Shown piece by piece: positions 42,980-53,743 of a DNA stretch of 64,000 nucleotides. The stretch comes from Microtetraspora fusca (GTDB taxonomy: Bacteria; Actinomycetota; Actinomycetes; Streptosporangiales; Streptosporangiaceae). Numbering within the stretch: the first letter of the stretch is position 1; each line of letters begins with the position of its first letter. The DNA lies in contig NZ_BBYK01000051.1 in NCBI RefSeq assembly GCF_001570365.1, positions 62,001-126,000 on the forward strand, read 5' to 3'. The notes under the pieces are model-generated. The model worked only from the letters and a program-made list of their open reading frames with translations. It made no database searches and was not told the DNA's origin. Position numbers and translations under genes: made by a program.

Positions 42980-45577
42980 TCAGCGGAGGGTGCCGTTGGT
43001 CATGCCCACGGGCTCCTCCGGCACGCTGATCAGGCCGAGCTCGGCCGGCGAGGCCATGAGCGGGTGACGCGGCACGACCCGCACCGTGTAGCCGAAGGCG
43101 CCCGTCCGGTCCAGCGGCAGCGTGCCTGTGCAGTGCGCCCGGCCGTCGTCGCCCACCGACTCCAGCGCCAGCGTGATGTACGCGGGGTCGATCAGCTCGT
43201 CGTGCGCCCCGACCCGGCCGTACGCCGCCTGGACCGCCACGTCGTCCGGCGCCAGCTCGCCCAGCGCGACCGTGGCGCGCAGTTCGAGCGTCGCGCCGAG
43301 TTCCGGGGTGTCGCCGATGCCGGACGCCTCGACGTGCTCGACCCGGACGCCCGGCCAGGCGCGGGTGACCCGCAGCTTCCAGGCCGCGAACGCCTTGGCG
43401 TCCCGGTAGCCCTCCTCGGACAGGGTCCGCGCTGAGGCGGCGGCCGGGCTGTAGAGATCGACGACGTAGTCGCGCAGCATCCGCCCGGCCAGGACCTTCG
43501 GCCCGAGCGAGGTCAGCGTGTGCTTGACCATCTCCATCCAGCGCCGCGGCAGCCCGTCCGCGGCCCGGTCGTAAAACCTGTCCGCGACCTCGCGCTCGAT
43601 CAGGTCGTACAGCGCGGCCGCCTCCAGCTCGTCCCTGCGCTCGGGGTCGGCGACGCCGTCGGCGGTCGGTATGGCCCAGCCGTTGTTGCCGTCGTACCAC
43701 TCCTCCCACCAGCCGTCCCGGATGGACAGGTTGAGACCCCCGTTGAGCGCGGCCTTCATGCCCGAGGTGCCGCACGCCTCCAGGGGGCGCAGCGGGTTGT
43801 TCATCCAGACGTCGCAGCCGGTGACCATGAACTGGGCCAGCGCCATGTCGTAGTCCGGCAGGAAGACGATGCGGTGCCGCACGTCCTCCTCGTCGGCGAA
43901 CTTCACGATCTGCTGGATGAGCTTCTTGCCCCCCTCGTCGGCCGGGTGGGCCTTGCCCGCGATCACGATCTGTACGGGCTTTTCGGGGTCCAGCAGCAGC
44001 GCGCGCAGCCGGTCGGGGTCGCGCAGCATGAGCGTGAGGCGCTTGTAGGACGGCACGCGCCGGGCGAAGCCCATCGTCAGCGCGTCCGGGTCGAGCGCCT
44101 CGTCGGTCCAGCCCAGCTCGGCGTCCGACGCGCCGCGCTCGCGCCAGGAGCGCCTGATGCGCGTGCGCGCCTCCCGTACGAGCCGGGCCCGCAGCCGCCC
44201 GCGGATGTCCCAGATCTCGTGGTCGGAGAGCTTCTGGACCGCGTCCCAGCCCTGGCCCGTCTCGACCACCCCCGGCAGCTCCCGGTCGGCCAGCTCCATG
44301 ACCTCGCGGCCGACCCACGTCGGGGCGTGCACACCGTTGGTGATCGAGCCGATCGGGATCTCGTCGATGTCGAACCCGGGCCACAGGCCGTGGAACATCT
44401 CCCGGCTCACCCTGCCGTGCAGCAGCGACACGCCGTTGACGCGCTGGGCCAGCCGCATGCCCATGACCGCCATGTTGAAGACGGCCTTCTCGCCGTCCAC
44501 CGCGTCCGGCTCGGCGCCGAGCTCCAGGATGCGCTCGACGTTCACCGTCGGCCAGGCGTTGGCCCCGCCGAACTGCCGGGCGATCATCTCCATCGGGAAC
44601 CGGTCGATCCCCGCCGGGACCGGTGTGTGCGTGGTGAACACGGTGCCCGCGCGCACCGCCTCGAGCGCCTCCTCGAAGGAGAGCCGTGCCTCGGTGAGCT
44701 CGCGGATGCGTTCGAGGCCGAGGAAGCCCGCGTGCCCCTCGTTGGTGTGGAAGACCTCGGGCTCCGGATGCCCGGTGATGCGGCAGTACGCCCGCAGAGC
44801 GCGGACGCCTCCGATGCCGAGGAGCAGCTCCTGCACCAGGCGGTGGTCGCCGCCGCCGCCGTAGAGGCGGTCGGTCACGTCCCTGGCCGCGGCGTCGTTG
44901 TCGGCGACGTCGGAGTCGAGCAGGAGCAGCGGCACCCGCCCGACCTGGGCCACCCAGATCTGGGCGTGCAGGGTGCGTGGGCCGGGCAGGCCGAGCCTGA
45001 TCCTGGCCGGGGAGCCGTCCCGGTTCTTGAGGAGGGTGAGCGGCAGGCCGCCGGGATCGAGCGACGGGTAGTGCTCCAGCTGCCAGCCCTCGGGTGAGAG
45101 CGACTGCGAGAAATAGCCGTGGCGGTAGAGCAGCCCCACGGCGAGGATCGGCACGCCGAGGTCGCTCGCCGCCTTCAGGTGGTCGCCCGCCAGGATGCCG
45201 AGGCCGCCGGAGTACTGCGGGAGCGCGGCGGCGATGCCGTACTCGGGCGAGAAGTAGCCGATGGCGGCGGGCGCGCCGTCCAGCGACTGGTACCACCGCG
45301 GGGCGGTCATGTACTCGCGGAGGTCGTCCGAGGCATCGGCCAGTCGGCGGAGGAACCGCCGGTCCTGGGCGAGGGCGCGCAGCCGGTCGGCCTCGACCGC
45401 GCCGAGCAGCGCGACGGGGTCGTGATCGACCCGCTCCCAGACCTCCGGATCCACCTCGGCGAACAGATCCATCGTCTCCGGGTGCCATGACCAGCGCAGA
45501 TTGTGGACCAGCTCGCCCAGCGGCGCGAGCTCGGGAGGAAGGACGGTGCGGACGGTGAACCTGCGGATTGCTCTCAC
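42980..45577 (-). CDS. glgP: Alpha-glucan phosphorylase
   Basis: An 865-residue GT35 enzyme that releases glucose-1-phosphate from alpha-1,4-glucan. It has the N-terminal DUF3417-type domain (LAPLGELVHNLRWSWHPETMDLFAEVDPEVWERV). The core has YFSPEYGIAAALPQYSGGLGILAGDHLKAASDLGVP, FHTNEGHAGFLGLERI and FTTHTPVPAGIDRF. The PLP-lysine region is DVWMNNPLRPLEACGTSGMKAALNGG. The GTG at 45577 has no Shine-Dalgarno; TAGGGT (45586-45591, minus) is 8 bases upstream, so a leaderless mRNA is likely. It is divergent to glgE. Glucan phosphorylase in direct opposition to GlgE suggests balance between synthesis and degradation. Confidence 0.95.
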   Translation of the reverse strand: MRAIRRFTVRTVLPPELAPLGELVHNLRWSWHPETMDLFAEVDPEVWERVDHDPVALLGAVEADRLRALAQDRRFLRRLADASDDLREYMTAPRWYQSLDGAPAAIGYFSPEYGIAAALPQYSGGLGILAGDHLKAASDLGVPILAVGLLYRHGYFSQSLSPEGWQLEHYPSLDPGGLPLTLLKNRDGSPARIRLGLPGPRTLHAQIWVAQVGRVPLLLLDSDVADNDAAARDVTDRLYGGGGDHRLVQELLLGIGGVRALRAYCRITGHPEPEVFHTNEGHAGFLGLERIRELTEARLSFEEALEAVRAGTVFTTHTPVPAGIDRFPMEMIARQFGGANAWPTVNVERILELGAEPDAVDGEKAVFNMAVMGMRLAQRVNGVSLLHGRVSREMFHGLWPGFDIDEIPIGSITNGVHAPTWVGREVMELADRELPGVVETGQGWDAVQKLSDHEIWDIRGRLRARLVREARTRIRRSWRERGASDAELGWTDEALDPDALTMGFARRVPSYKRLTLMLRDPDRLRALLLDPEKPVQIVIAGKAHPADEGGKKLIQQIVKFADEEDVRHRIVFLPDYDMALAQFMVTGCDVWMNNPLRPLEACGTSGMKAALNGGLNLSIRDGWWEEWYDGNNGWAIPTADGVADPERRDELEAAALYDLIEREVADRFYDRAADGLPRRWMEMVKHTLTSLGPKVLAGRMLRDYVVDLYSPAAASARTLSEEGYRDAKAFAAWKLRVTRAWPGVRVEHVEASGIGDTPELGATLELRATVALGELAPDDVAVQAAYGRVGAHDELIDPAYITLALESVGDDGRAHCTGTLPLDRTGAFGYTVRVVPRHPLMASPAELGLISVPEEPVGMTNGTLR

Positions 45578-46109
45578 GGGGCCAGACCCTAATTACTCAG
45601 CGCCACGGCGCGCGACCAAAACACTCGTGTCCACGGAAGGCGTCTCCCGGCGCGGGGGGCGCCATCACACTTGGTCGTGCCCGGCGGATCCGCAGCGCCA
45701 CGCGCCGCGCCCCACCCGGCACTCCCGGGTCGCGTCCGGCAAACCACGCCCCACTGAGCGGCCCGTACGGCGTTCGCCCCGGGGCGGCGTTTGTCAGACA
45801 CTCCTAGCGCTCTCACCATTAAGAAACGGGCTCAAACATCACCAAGCCGACAGTCTGTCGATGATCTCCGACGGAGAGCGTACGGCGCGCCCGACCGAAA
45901 CCGGAGACCGCGCGTAAAGGAACGAACACCGCGTGCGATCTTTCCTCTCCGCGGGTAAAAGGGGGCCATTGGGGCACCCCCCTGTAGGAGCGGCCGCCTC
46001 CGGCTACTCCCATAGCGCTGTACCGAATGACACAGAACACCTTGAAGAACCACAGATCGACGCTTGCCTTGGAACTCCGGCGGCACCGGGTGTGCCGTCG
46101 CTAACGTGA
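45578..46109. other. Divergent glgP/glgE intergenic region
   Basis: 532 bases with no supported gene. It contains the leaderless-type -10 boxes of both glgP (TAGGGT) and glgE (TAACGT, 46102-46107). Short open frames across it have no family resemblance. I saw no clear operator palindrome. Confidence 0.5.
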
Positions 46110-48161
46110 ATGACGATGATCGGACGAATCCCAATCCTGGACATCCACCCCGTCGTCGACTGCGGGCGCTGGCCCGCCAAGGCGGCCGCGGGCGAAACCT
46201 TCGAGATCAGCGCCACCGTGTTCCGCGAGGGGCACGACGCCGTGGCCGCCGGGGTCGTCCTGATCGACCCCGACGGGAACCCCGGCCGGCTGCTGCCGAT
46301 GCGCGAGCCGGCGCCGGGCACCGACCGCTGGGCCGTGGAGGTGCAGCTCCCCGACGAGGGCATGTGGCAGTTCCGCGTCGAGGCGTGGGGCGACCCGATC
46401 GCCACCTGGCTGCACGACGCCGGCATCAAGATCCCGCGCAACATGGACGCCGAGCTGATGTGCGAGGAGGGCGCCCGGCTGTTCGACCGGGCCGCCCGCG
46501 GCGTACGGCCGGCCGAGTGCCCGGGCGTGGACGACGGCGGGACGTGCGGCCACCGCGCGGCGTTCCTCGCGATCGCGGCGCGGCTCCGGGACGACAACCT
46601 GGACCCTCGGGCCAGGTTCGCGGTCGTCCAGCTTCCGGAGACGGCGGCGCTGATCGCGTCGCACCCGCTGCGGACCCTGGTCACCAGGTCCGGCAGGAAC
46701 CGGGTGGTCGTGGACCGGCGCAGGGCGCTTTTCGGATCGTGGTACGAGTTCTTCCCCCGGTCGGAGGGAGCGGTCGTCAAGGAGGGCGCCGCCCCCGCAT
46801 CCGGGAATTTCAAGACCGCGGGGAACCGGCTGCCGGCCGTCGCCCGGATGGGGTTCGACGTCGTCTACCTGCCGCCCATCCACCCGATCGGTCACCAATA
46901 CCGCAAGGGCCGCAACAACACCCTCACGCCCGAGCCGTACGACCCGGGGTCGCCCTGGGCGATCGGCTCGGAGGAGGGCGGGCACGACGCGATCCACCCC
47001 GACCTCGGCACCCTGGAGGAATTCGACGACTTCGTCGCCAGGGCGCGCGAGCTGGGCATGGAGATCGCGCTCGACCTGGCCCTGCAGTGCTCCCCCGATC
47101 ACCCCTGGGTGAAGGAGCACCCGGAGTGGTTCAACATCAGAGCCGACGGATCCATCGCGTACGCGGAGAACCCGCCGAAGAAGTACCAGGACATCTATCC
47201 GCTGAACTTCGACCAGGACCCCGAGGGGCTCTACGCCGAGGTCAAGCGGGTGGTCCGGCACTGGATGGATCACGGGGTGCGGATCTTCCGGGTGGACAAC
47301 CCGCACACCAAACCGGTGAACTTCTGGGAGCGGCTGCTCGCCGACATCGCGAGCACCGACCCCGACGTGCTGTTCCTCGCCGAGGCGTTCACCCGCCCCG
47401 CGATGATGCAGACGCTGGCCAAGGTCGGGTTCCACCAGTCGTACACCTACTTCACCTGGCGGAACACCAAGCCCGAGATCGAGGAGTACCTCACCGAGCT
47501 GTCCCAGGAGACGGCGCACTTCCTGCGTCCCAACCTGTTCGTCAACACGCCGGATATCCTGCATGAATACCTGCAGAACGGCGGCGTTCCGGCGTTCAAG
47601 ATCAGGGCGGTCCTGGCGGCGCTGATGTCGCCGACCTGGGGTGTCTACGCGGGCTACGAACTCGCCGAGAACACCCCGGTCCGCCCCGGCAGTGAGGAAT
47701 ACCTCGATAGCGAGAAATATCAGTACAAGCCTCGTGACTGGGCGGGCGCCGAGCGTGAGGGGCGCAGCCTCGCACCGCTCATCACGCGGCTCAATTTGTT
47801 GAGAAGAGCCCACCCGGCACTCCAGGAGTTGCGTAACCTACGGTTTCACAACGTCGACCAGCCGGAGCTGATCTGCTTCTCAAAGCGACTGCCCGGCGCC
47901 TATGACACGGCCACACGACGGCACGGAATAGGCGATGTCGTCCTGGTCGTCGTCAATCTGGATCCGCACAACACGCACGAGGCCACGGTCCATCTGGACA
48001 TGCCGACCCTCGGTCTCGACTGGCAAGCCGAGTTCGTCGTGGACGACGAGCTGTCGGGCGAGTCGTATCGCTGGCGGCAGTCCAACTACGTGCGTCTCGA
48101 TCCGCACGTCCATCCTGCCCACATCTTCACGCTGCGCAGCGGGTCCCCTCACCGCCCGTGA
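46110..48161 (+). CDS. glgE: Alpha-1,4-glucan:maltose-1-phosphate maltosyltransferase
   Basis: A 683-residue GH13_3 enzyme that extends alpha-glucan with maltosyl units from maltose-1-phosphate. The N-terminal domain starts [24 protein letters not shown]. The catalytic blocks are [21 protein letters not shown], the nucleophile Asp in [14 protein letters not shown] and the acid Glu in [18 protein letters not shown]-type and [30 protein letters not shown] follow. ATG 46110 and ATG 46116 are both possible; TAACGT at 46102-46107 best suits a leaderless start at 46116. It is the first gene of the trehalose-to-glucan operon. Confidence 0.97.
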   Translation: MTMIGRIPILDIHPVVDCGRWPAKAAAGETFEISATVFREGHDAVAAGVVLIDPDGNPGRLLPMREPAPGTDRWAVEVQLPDEGMWQFRVEAWGDPIATWLHDAGIKIPRNMDAELMCEEGARLFDRAARGVRPAECPGVDDGGTCGHRAAFLAIAARLRDDNLDPRARFAVVQLPETAALIASHPLRTLVTRSGRNRVVVDRRRALFGSWYEFFPRSEGAVVKEGAAPASGNFKTAGNRLPAVARMGFDVVYLPPIHPIGHQYRKGRNNTLTPEPYDPGSPWAIGSEEGGHDAIHPDLGTLEEFDDFVARARELGMEIALDLALQCSPDHPWVKEHPEWFNIRADGSIAYAENPPKKYQDIYPLNFDQDPEGLYAEVKRVVRHWMDHGVRIFRVDNPHTKPVNFWERLLADIASTDPDVLFLAEAFTRPAMMQTLAKVGFHQSYTYFTWRNTKPEIEEYLTELSQETAHFLRPNLFVNTPDILHEYLQNGGVPAFKIRAVLAALMSPTWGVYAGYELAENTPVRPGSEEYLDSEKYQYKPRDWAGAEREGRSLAPLITRLNLLRRAHPALQELRNLRFHNVDQPELICFSKRLPGAYDTATRRHGIGDVVLVVVNLDPHNTHEATVHLDMPTLGLDWQAEFVVDDELSGESYRWRQSNYVRLDPHVHPAHIFTLRSGSPHRP

Positions 48162-48192
48162 GCGCCGCGACGCACATCCGGGGAGTCAACAG

Positions 48193-49989
48193 TTGACTGA
48201 GCGAAGCGACCCCACGACGAAGGGGGAGCCGGTGGAACAGCCCGCCGCCGGCTCGGTGCCCGTCCCGGGCGAGCCGATCCCGAACACCTTCTCCCCCGAG
48301 AAGCCGCGCGACCAGTACTGGTACAAGCGCGCGGTCTTCTACGAGGTGCTGATCCGCGGCTTCGCCGACTCCAACGGCGACGGCACCGGTGACATCCGCG
48401 GCCTGATCGAGAAGCTCGACTACCTGCAGTGGCTCGGGGTCGACTGCCTCTGGCTGCTTCCGCTGTACGAGTCGCCGCTGCGGGACGGCGGGTACGACAT
48501 CGCCGACTTCATGAAGATCCTGCCCGACTTCGGCGACCTCGGGGACTTCATCCGGCTGGTGGACGAGGCGCACAAGCGCGGCATCCGCGTCATCGCCGAC
48601 CTCGTCATGAACCACACCAGCGACCAGCACCCGTGGTTCCAGGCGTCGCGGCACGACCCGGAGGGCCCGTTCGGCGACTTCTACGTCTGGCACGACAGCG
48701 ACGAGGGGTACCAGGACGCCCGGATCATCTTCGTGGACACCGAGTCGTCCAACTGGACGTACGACCCGGTGCGCGGCCAGTACTACTGGCACCGGTTCTT
48801 CCACCACCAGCCGGACCTCAACTACGACAACCCGGCCGTACAGGAGGCCATGCTGGAGGTCCTGCGCTTCTGGCTCGACCTCGGCATCGACGGCTTCCGC
48901 ATGGACGCGATCCCGTACCTCTTCGAGCAGGAGGGAACGAACTGCGAGAACCTGCCGCAGACCCACGCGTACCTCAAGCGGGTGCGGGCCGAGGTGGACC
49001 GGCTCTACCCGGACCGGGTGCTGCTCGCCGAGGCCAACCAGTGGCCGGCCGACGTGGTGGAGTACTTCGGCGACCCGGTGACCGGCGGCGACGAGTGCCA
49101 CATGGCCTTCCACTTCCCGCTGATGCCGCGCATCTTCATGGCGGTCAGGCGGGAGTCGCGCTACCCCATCTCCGAGATCCTCGCCCAGACGCCGAAGATC
49201 CCGGAGAACTGCCAGTGGGGCATCTTCCTGCGCAACCACGACGAACTGACGCTCGAGATGGTCACCGACGAAGAGCGCGACTACATGTACTCCGAGTACG
49301 CCAAGGATCCGCGGATGCGCGCCAACGTGGGCATCCGCCGCCGCCTCGCGCCGCTGCTCGACAACGACAGGAACCAGATCGAGCTGTTCACCGCGTTGCT
49401 GCTCAGCCTGCCCGGCTCCCCCGTCCTCTACTACGGGGACGAGATCGGCATGGGCGACAACATCTGGCTGGGCGACCGGGACGGCGTTCGCACGCCCATG
49501 CAGTGGACGCCCGACCGCAACGCCGGCTTCTCGACCTGCGACCCCGGCCGCCTCTACCTGCCGCTGATCATGGATCCGATCTACGGCTACCAGGCGATCA
49601 ACGTCGAGGCGCAGCAGAAGAGCCCCAGCTCGCTGCTGCACTTCACCAAGCGCATGATCGAGATCCGCAAGCGCCATGCGGTGTTCGGCACCGGCGAGTT
49701 CACCGAGCTGAACTCCTCCAACCCCAGCGTCCTCGCGTTCATCAGGGAGCTGGGCAACGACAGGGTGCTGTGCGTCAACAACCTGTCCCGCTTCCCGCAG
49801 CCGGTCGAGCTGGACCTGCGCAGGTTCGAGGGATCCACTCCGGTGGAGTGCATGGGCGGCGTCCCGTTCCCGGCAGTCGGCGAACTTCCGTATCTTCTGA
49901 CGCTTCCTGGGCATGGGTTCTACTGGTTCACCCTTCCAGTACCCCCCGACGCGGCCGAGAAGGACGCGGTCGGCACCAAGGAGGCATGA
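48193..49989 (+). CDS. treS: Trehalose synthase (maltose alpha-D-glucosyltransferase)
   Basis: A 598-residue GH13_16 enzyme that interconverts trehalose and maltose. It has [26 protein letters not shown] at the N-terminus and the catalytic Asp in [13 protein letters not shown], Glu in LLAEANQWP, and Asp in [12 protein letters not shown]. The product loop region [28 protein letters not shown] is also present. The start is TTG 48193, with GGGAG 8 bases upstream, giving [16 protein letters not shown]; the family length supports it. It overlaps mak by 4 bases, so TreS and maltokinase are probably made together, as in the TreS-Pep2 complex of mycobacteria. Confidence 0.97.
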   Translation: MTERSDPTTKGEPVEQPAAGSVPVPGEPIPNTFSPEKPRDQYWYKRAVFYEVLIRGFADSNGDGTGDIRGLIEKLDYLQWLGVDCLWLLPLYESPLRDGGYDIADFMKILPDFGDLGDFIRLVDEAHKRGIRVIADLVMNHTSDQHPWFQASRHDPEGPFGDFYVWHDSDEGYQDARIIFVDTESSNWTYDPVRGQYYWHRFFHHQPDLNYDNPAVQEAMLEVLRFWLDLGIDGFRMDAIPYLFEQEGTNCENLPQTHAYLKRVRAEVDRLYPDRVLLAEANQWPADVVEYFGDPVTGGDECHMAFHFPLMPRIFMAVRRESRYPISEILAQTPKIPENCQWGIFLRNHDELTLEMVTDEERDYMYSEYAKDPRMRANVGIRRRLAPLLDNDRNQIELFTALLLSLPGSPVLYYGDEIGMGDNIWLGDRDGVRTPMQWTPDRNAGFSTCDPGRLYLPLIMDPIYGYQAINVEAQQKSPSSLLHFTKRMIEIRKRHAVFGTGEFTELNSSNPSVLAFIRELGNDRVLCVNNLSRFPQPVELDLRRFEGSTPVECMGGVPFPAVGELPYLLTLPGHGFYWFTLPVPPDAAEKDAVGTKEA

Positions 49990-51344
49990 CGACTTCGCTT
50001 CAGGAGCTCCTCGCCGGCTGGATCACCGGGCAGCGGTGGTTCGCCGGCAAGGGGCGCGCGATCGACGACCTGTCCATCGAGCACCGCACCGATGTCGTGT
50101 CGGGCGATCCGGGCCTGGTGCACCTCATCCTGTCCGTACGGCAGGGCGAGCGGAGCACCCGGTACCAGGTCCTCGTCGGTCTGCGGTCGAGCCTGCCCGA
50201 CCGGCTGAAACACGCGCTGATCGGGCCGTGCGAGCGGGACGGCGGGGAGTACGCCGCCTACGACGCGCCGCACGACGCGGAGCTGACCCGGATCCTGCTG
50301 GAGGCGATGGAGTCCGCCCGCCGGGAGGAGGAGCTCGCCTTCCACCGCGCCCCCGACGTCGAGATCGACACCTCCCTCCGCAGCCTCGTGCTGACCGCGG
50401 AGCAGTCCAACACCTCGCTCGTCTACGGAGACCGGTACATCCTCAAGCTGTTCCGGCAGATCACCGCGGGGATCAACCCCGAGCTGGAGGTGGTCGGCGC
50501 ACTCGCGGCGGCCGGCTCCACGCACGTCGCCCGGCCGTACGGCTGGATCGACACGAAGCTGGACGGCCAGACCACCACGCTGGCGATCATGCAGGAGTTC
50601 CTCGCCAACGCCAACGAGGGCTGGGCGATGGCCCTGACCAGCGTCCGCGACCTGTACGCGTCCGCGCCCGAGGTGAGCGCCGAGGAGGCAGGCGGCGACT
50701 TCGCCGCCGAGGCGTCCCGGCTGGGGATCGCCACAGCGGAGGTCCACCGGGAGCTGGCGACGGCGTTCCCGACCGGCGTGATCGAGACGTCCGAGGTCAA
50801 GCGGATGGCCGAGCGGCTGCGCCGCCGTCTGGACGAGGCGGTGGCCGAGGTGCCCCAGCTCGCCGCGCACGCGTCGGTGGCGCACGCGGCGTACGACCGG
50901 CTGGCCGATCTGGGGCGGAAGGTGGCCGTGCAGCGGATCCACGGCGACTACCACCTGGGCCAGGTGATGCGGACGCCGAGCGACTGGGTCGTCCTGGACT
51001 TCGAGGGCGAGCCGGGCCAGCCCCTCTCCGAGCGGCGCGGGCTGGACTCCCCCCTGCGGGACGTGGCGGGGATGCTCCGCTCGTTCGACTACGCGGCGCA
51101 CCACCTGCTCGCCGGGCACCCGGAGGGCGCGTCGCTGCAGGAGCGGGCCGACGAGTGGTCGGCGCGCAACCGGGCGGCCTTCCTCTCCGGCTACTCGGAG
51201 GGCGGGGGGCGGATCACCGCCGACGACGCCGTGCTGCTGCGCGCGCTGGAGCTGTCCAAGGCCGTCTACGAGGTGGTCTACGAGGCACGCAACCGCCCGT
51301 CCTGGCTCCCGATCCCCTTCGCCGCCTTCAGATCTCAACGATGA
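49986..51344 (+). CDS. mak: Maltokinase
   Basis: A 452-residue kinase that phosphorylates maltose at C1 with ATP to make the GlgE donor. It starts [33 protein letters not shown] and has the aminoglycoside-phosphotransferase-like fold: [21 protein letters not shown] for the ATP lysine, the catalytic loop [14 protein letters not shown], and [19 protein letters not shown] with the metal-binding Asp. ATG 49986 lies within the treS stop overlap and follows AAGGAGG. Confidence 0.96.
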   Translation: MTTSLQELLAGWITGQRWFAGKGRAIDDLSIEHRTDVVSGDPGLVHLILSVRQGERSTRYQVLVGLRSSLPDRLKHALIGPCERDGGEYAAYDAPHDAELTRILLEAMESARREEELAFHRAPDVEIDTSLRSLVLTAEQSNTSLVYGDRYILKLFRQITAGINPELEVVGALAAAGSTHVARPYGWIDTKLDGQTTTLAIMQEFLANANEGWAMALTSVRDLYASAPEVSAEEAGGDFAAEASRLGIATAEVHRELATAFPTGVIETSEVKRMAERLRRRLDEAVAEVPQLAAHASVAHAAYDRLADLGRKVAVQRIHGDYHLGQVMRTPSDWVVLDFEGEPGQPLSERRGLDSPLRDVAGMLRSFDYAAHHLLAGHPEGASLQERADEWSARNRAAFLSGYSEGGGRITADDAVLLRALELSKAVYEVVYEARNRPSWLPIPFAAFRSQR

Positions 51345-51373
51345 GCCACACCCACCTCGCTATTCGCACTCAT

Positions 51374-51402
51374 TTGACTACGAATGGTAAGAATCGTAGC
51401 GA
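51374..51402 (+). promoter_or_regulatory. Candidate promoter of glgB
   Basis: TTGACT (51374-51379), a 17-base spacer and TAGCGA (51397-51402) lie 123 bases before the glgB start. The -35 is near consensus; the -10 is imperfect. It would let glgB be expressed separately from glgE-treS-mak. Confidence 0.4.
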
Positions 51403-51525
51403 ACGGGCAGCCCGCATATCAGGAGTTCCAGGAACCCGCGGGGGCTAGGTCGCCGGGACGCACAGAACACCGATCTTTCACGTGGGGGGATGGGTGTTCG
51501 GCGCGGTGTGGGGCAGGGTTAGGGA

Positions 51526-53679
51526 ATGGATCTCGATCGTTTGGCCGGCGGCGCACATCACGACCCGCACTCCATCCTCGGCGCGCACCCCGAGCGTGAC
51601 GGCGTCACGATCCGGACGCTGCGACCCCTCGCCGAGAAGGTCGAGGCCCTGGTGGACGGCAGAGCGTACGAGATGCGCCACATCGCCTCGGGAGTATTCG
51701 AGGTGACCGTCCCGGGCCTGGACAAGATCCCGGACTATCGGCTGCGTATCACCTATCCGGGGGCTCCGCCGTACGAGATGGGGGACCCGTACCGGCACTG
51801 GCCGACGCTCGGCGAGGTGGACCTGCACCTGATCGGCGAGGGACGGCACGAGCGGCTGTGGGATGTGCTCGGGGCGCGCGTGCTGCGCCACGAGGACACC
51901 GACGGAACCGCGTTCGCCGTCTGGGCGCCGAACGCGCTCGGCGTCCGGGTGATCGGCGATTTCAACCACTGGGACGGCGCCGGGCATCCCATGCGCTCGC
52001 TCGGCCGCTCCGGCGTGTGGGAGCTGTTCATCCCGGAGGTCGGGGCGGGCACCCGCTACAAGTTCGCGGTCCTCGGCGTGGACGGGGTGTGGCGCGAGAA
52101 GGCCGACCCCATGGCCCGCCACACCGAGGTCCCGCCGGCGACCGCCTCGATCGTCGAGACGTCCGCGTACGAGTGGCGCGACGACGCGTGGCTGGCGGAG
52201 CGGGCCGAGCGGAACGCGGTGGCCGAGCCGATGAGCGTCTACGAGGTGCACCTCGGCTCGTGGCGGCCCGGGCTCTCCTACCGCGACCTCGCCTCCGAGC
52301 TGGTCGCGTACGTCAAGGAGATGGGCTTCACGCACGTGGAGTTCATGCCGGTGGCGGAGCATCCGTTCGGCGGCTCGTGGGGGTACCAGGTCACGTCCTA
52401 TTACGCGCCGACGTCGCGCTTCGGCACGCCCGACGACTTCCGCCACCTCGTGGACGAGCTGCACCGCGCGGGCATCGGCGTGATCGTCGACTGGGTGCCC
52501 GCGCACTTCCCGACGGACGAGTGGGCGCTGGCCCGCTTCGACGGCACACCGCTGTACGAGCACGCGGACCCGCGCCGCGGCGAGCACCCGGACTGGGGCA
52601 CCTACGTGTTCGACTTCGGGCGGAACGAGGTGCGCAACTTCCTGGTGGCCAACGCGCTCTACTGGCTCAGGGAGTTCCACGTGGACGGGCTGCGCGTCGA
52701 CGCCGTCGCCTCGATGCTGTACCTCGACTACTCACGGCGCGAGGGCGAGTGGACGCCGAACATCTACGGCGGCCGGGAGAACCTGGACGCGATCGAGTTC
52801 CTCAAGGAGATGAACGCGGTCAGCTACCGCGAGGTCCCCGGCATCGTGACGATCGCCGAGGAGTCCACCGCGTGGCCGGGCGTCTCGCGCCCCGTCCACC
52901 TGGGCGGTCTCGGTTTCGGCTTCAAGTGGAACATGGGCTGGATGCACGACACGCTGGCCTACCTCGCGCACGAGCCGGTCTTCCGGCAGTACCACCACCA
53001 CCAGATGACGTTCTCGCTGATGTACGCGTACTCGGAGAACTTCGTGCTGCCGCTGTCGCACGACGAGGTCGTCCATTTGAAGGGGTCGCTGCTCGGCAAG
53101 ATGCCGGGCGACGAGTGGCAGCGCTTCGCCAACCTCCGCGCGCTGTACGGCTTCATGTGGGCGCATCCGGGCAAGCAACTGCTGTTCATGGGCGGCGAGT
53201 TCGGCCAGGGGTCGGAGTGGTCGGAGTCCAAGGGGCTCGACTGGTGGGTGCTCGACTTCGACTTCCACCAGGGGGTGCAGCGGCTGGTCCGCGACCTCAA
53301 CCACGCCTATCGCGACACGCCCGCCCTGTACGCGCTGGACAGCGACCCCGACGGCTTCCGCTGGATCGACGCCGACGACGCCCAGGGGAACGTGTTCTCC
53401 TTCCTGCGGAACGACGGATCGGGCTCGGTGCTGGCCTGCGTGTCCAACTTCTCCGGGGTGGCGCACGAGGACTATCACCTCGGCCTGCCCACGTCCGGCA
53501 GATGGGAGGAGGTCGTGAACACCGACGCGTACGACTACGCGGGGAGCGGCGTCGGCAACATGGGCGCGGTCGAGGCGGTGGAGGAGCCGCACCACGGTCT
53601 CCCCTGCTCGGCGCGGCTCCGCGTGCCCCCGTTGGCGACCGTCTGGCTGCGCCGTAGCGGGGAGGACGAGGAGAGCTGA
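51526..53679 (+). CDS. glgB: 1,4-alpha-glucan branching enzyme
   Basis: A 717-residue GH13_9 enzyme that makes alpha-1,6 branches. The N-terminal N1 and CBM48 modules are [27 protein letters not shown] and [25 protein letters not shown]. The catalytic Asp is in [24 protein letters not shown], the Glu in [18 protein letters not shown], and the third Asp in [19 protein letters not shown]. The C-terminal beta domain ends in [15 protein letters not shown] 51526 follows AGGGTTAGGGA. It completes the GlgE pathway set. Confidence 0.97.
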   Translation: MDLDRLAGGAHHDPHSILGAHPERDGVTIRTLRPLAEKVEALVDGRAYEMRHIASGVFEVTVPGLDKIPDYRLRITYPGAPPYEMGDPYRHWPTLGEVDLHLIGEGRHERLWDVLGARVLRHEDTDGTAFAVWAPNALGVRVIGDFNHWDGAGHPMRSLGRSGVWELFIPEVGAGTRYKFAVLGVDGVWREKADPMARHTEVPPATASIVETSAYEWRDDAWLAERAERNAVAEPMSVYEVHLGSWRPGLSYRDLASELVAYVKEMGFTHVEFMPVAEHPFGGSWGYQVTSYYAPTSRFGTPDDFRHLVDELHRAGIGVIVDWVPAHFPTDEWALARFDGTPLYEHADPRRGEHPDWGTYVFDFGRNEVRNFLVANALYWLREFHVDGLRVDAVASMLYLDYSRREGEWTPNIYGGRENLDAIEFLKEMNAVSYREVPGIVTIAEESTAWPGVSRPVHLGGLGFGFKWNMGWMHDTLAYLAHEPVFRQYHHHQMTFSLMYAYSENFVLPLSHDEVVHLKGSLLGKMPGDEWQRFANLRALYGFMWAHPGKQLLFMGGEFGQGSEWSESKGLDWWVLDFDFHQGVQRLVRDLNHAYRDTPALYALDSDPDGFRWIDADDAQGNVFSFLRNDGSGSVLACVSNFSGVAHEDYHLGLPTSGRWEEVVNTDAYDYAGSGVGNMGAVEAVEEPHHGLPCSARLRVPPLATVWLRRSGEDEES

Positions 53680-53743
53680 GCAAACCCGGAGGAACAGGAC
53701 AAGATCCCGCCGGACCTCCAGAACTGTCACTTATGGTGGCACT

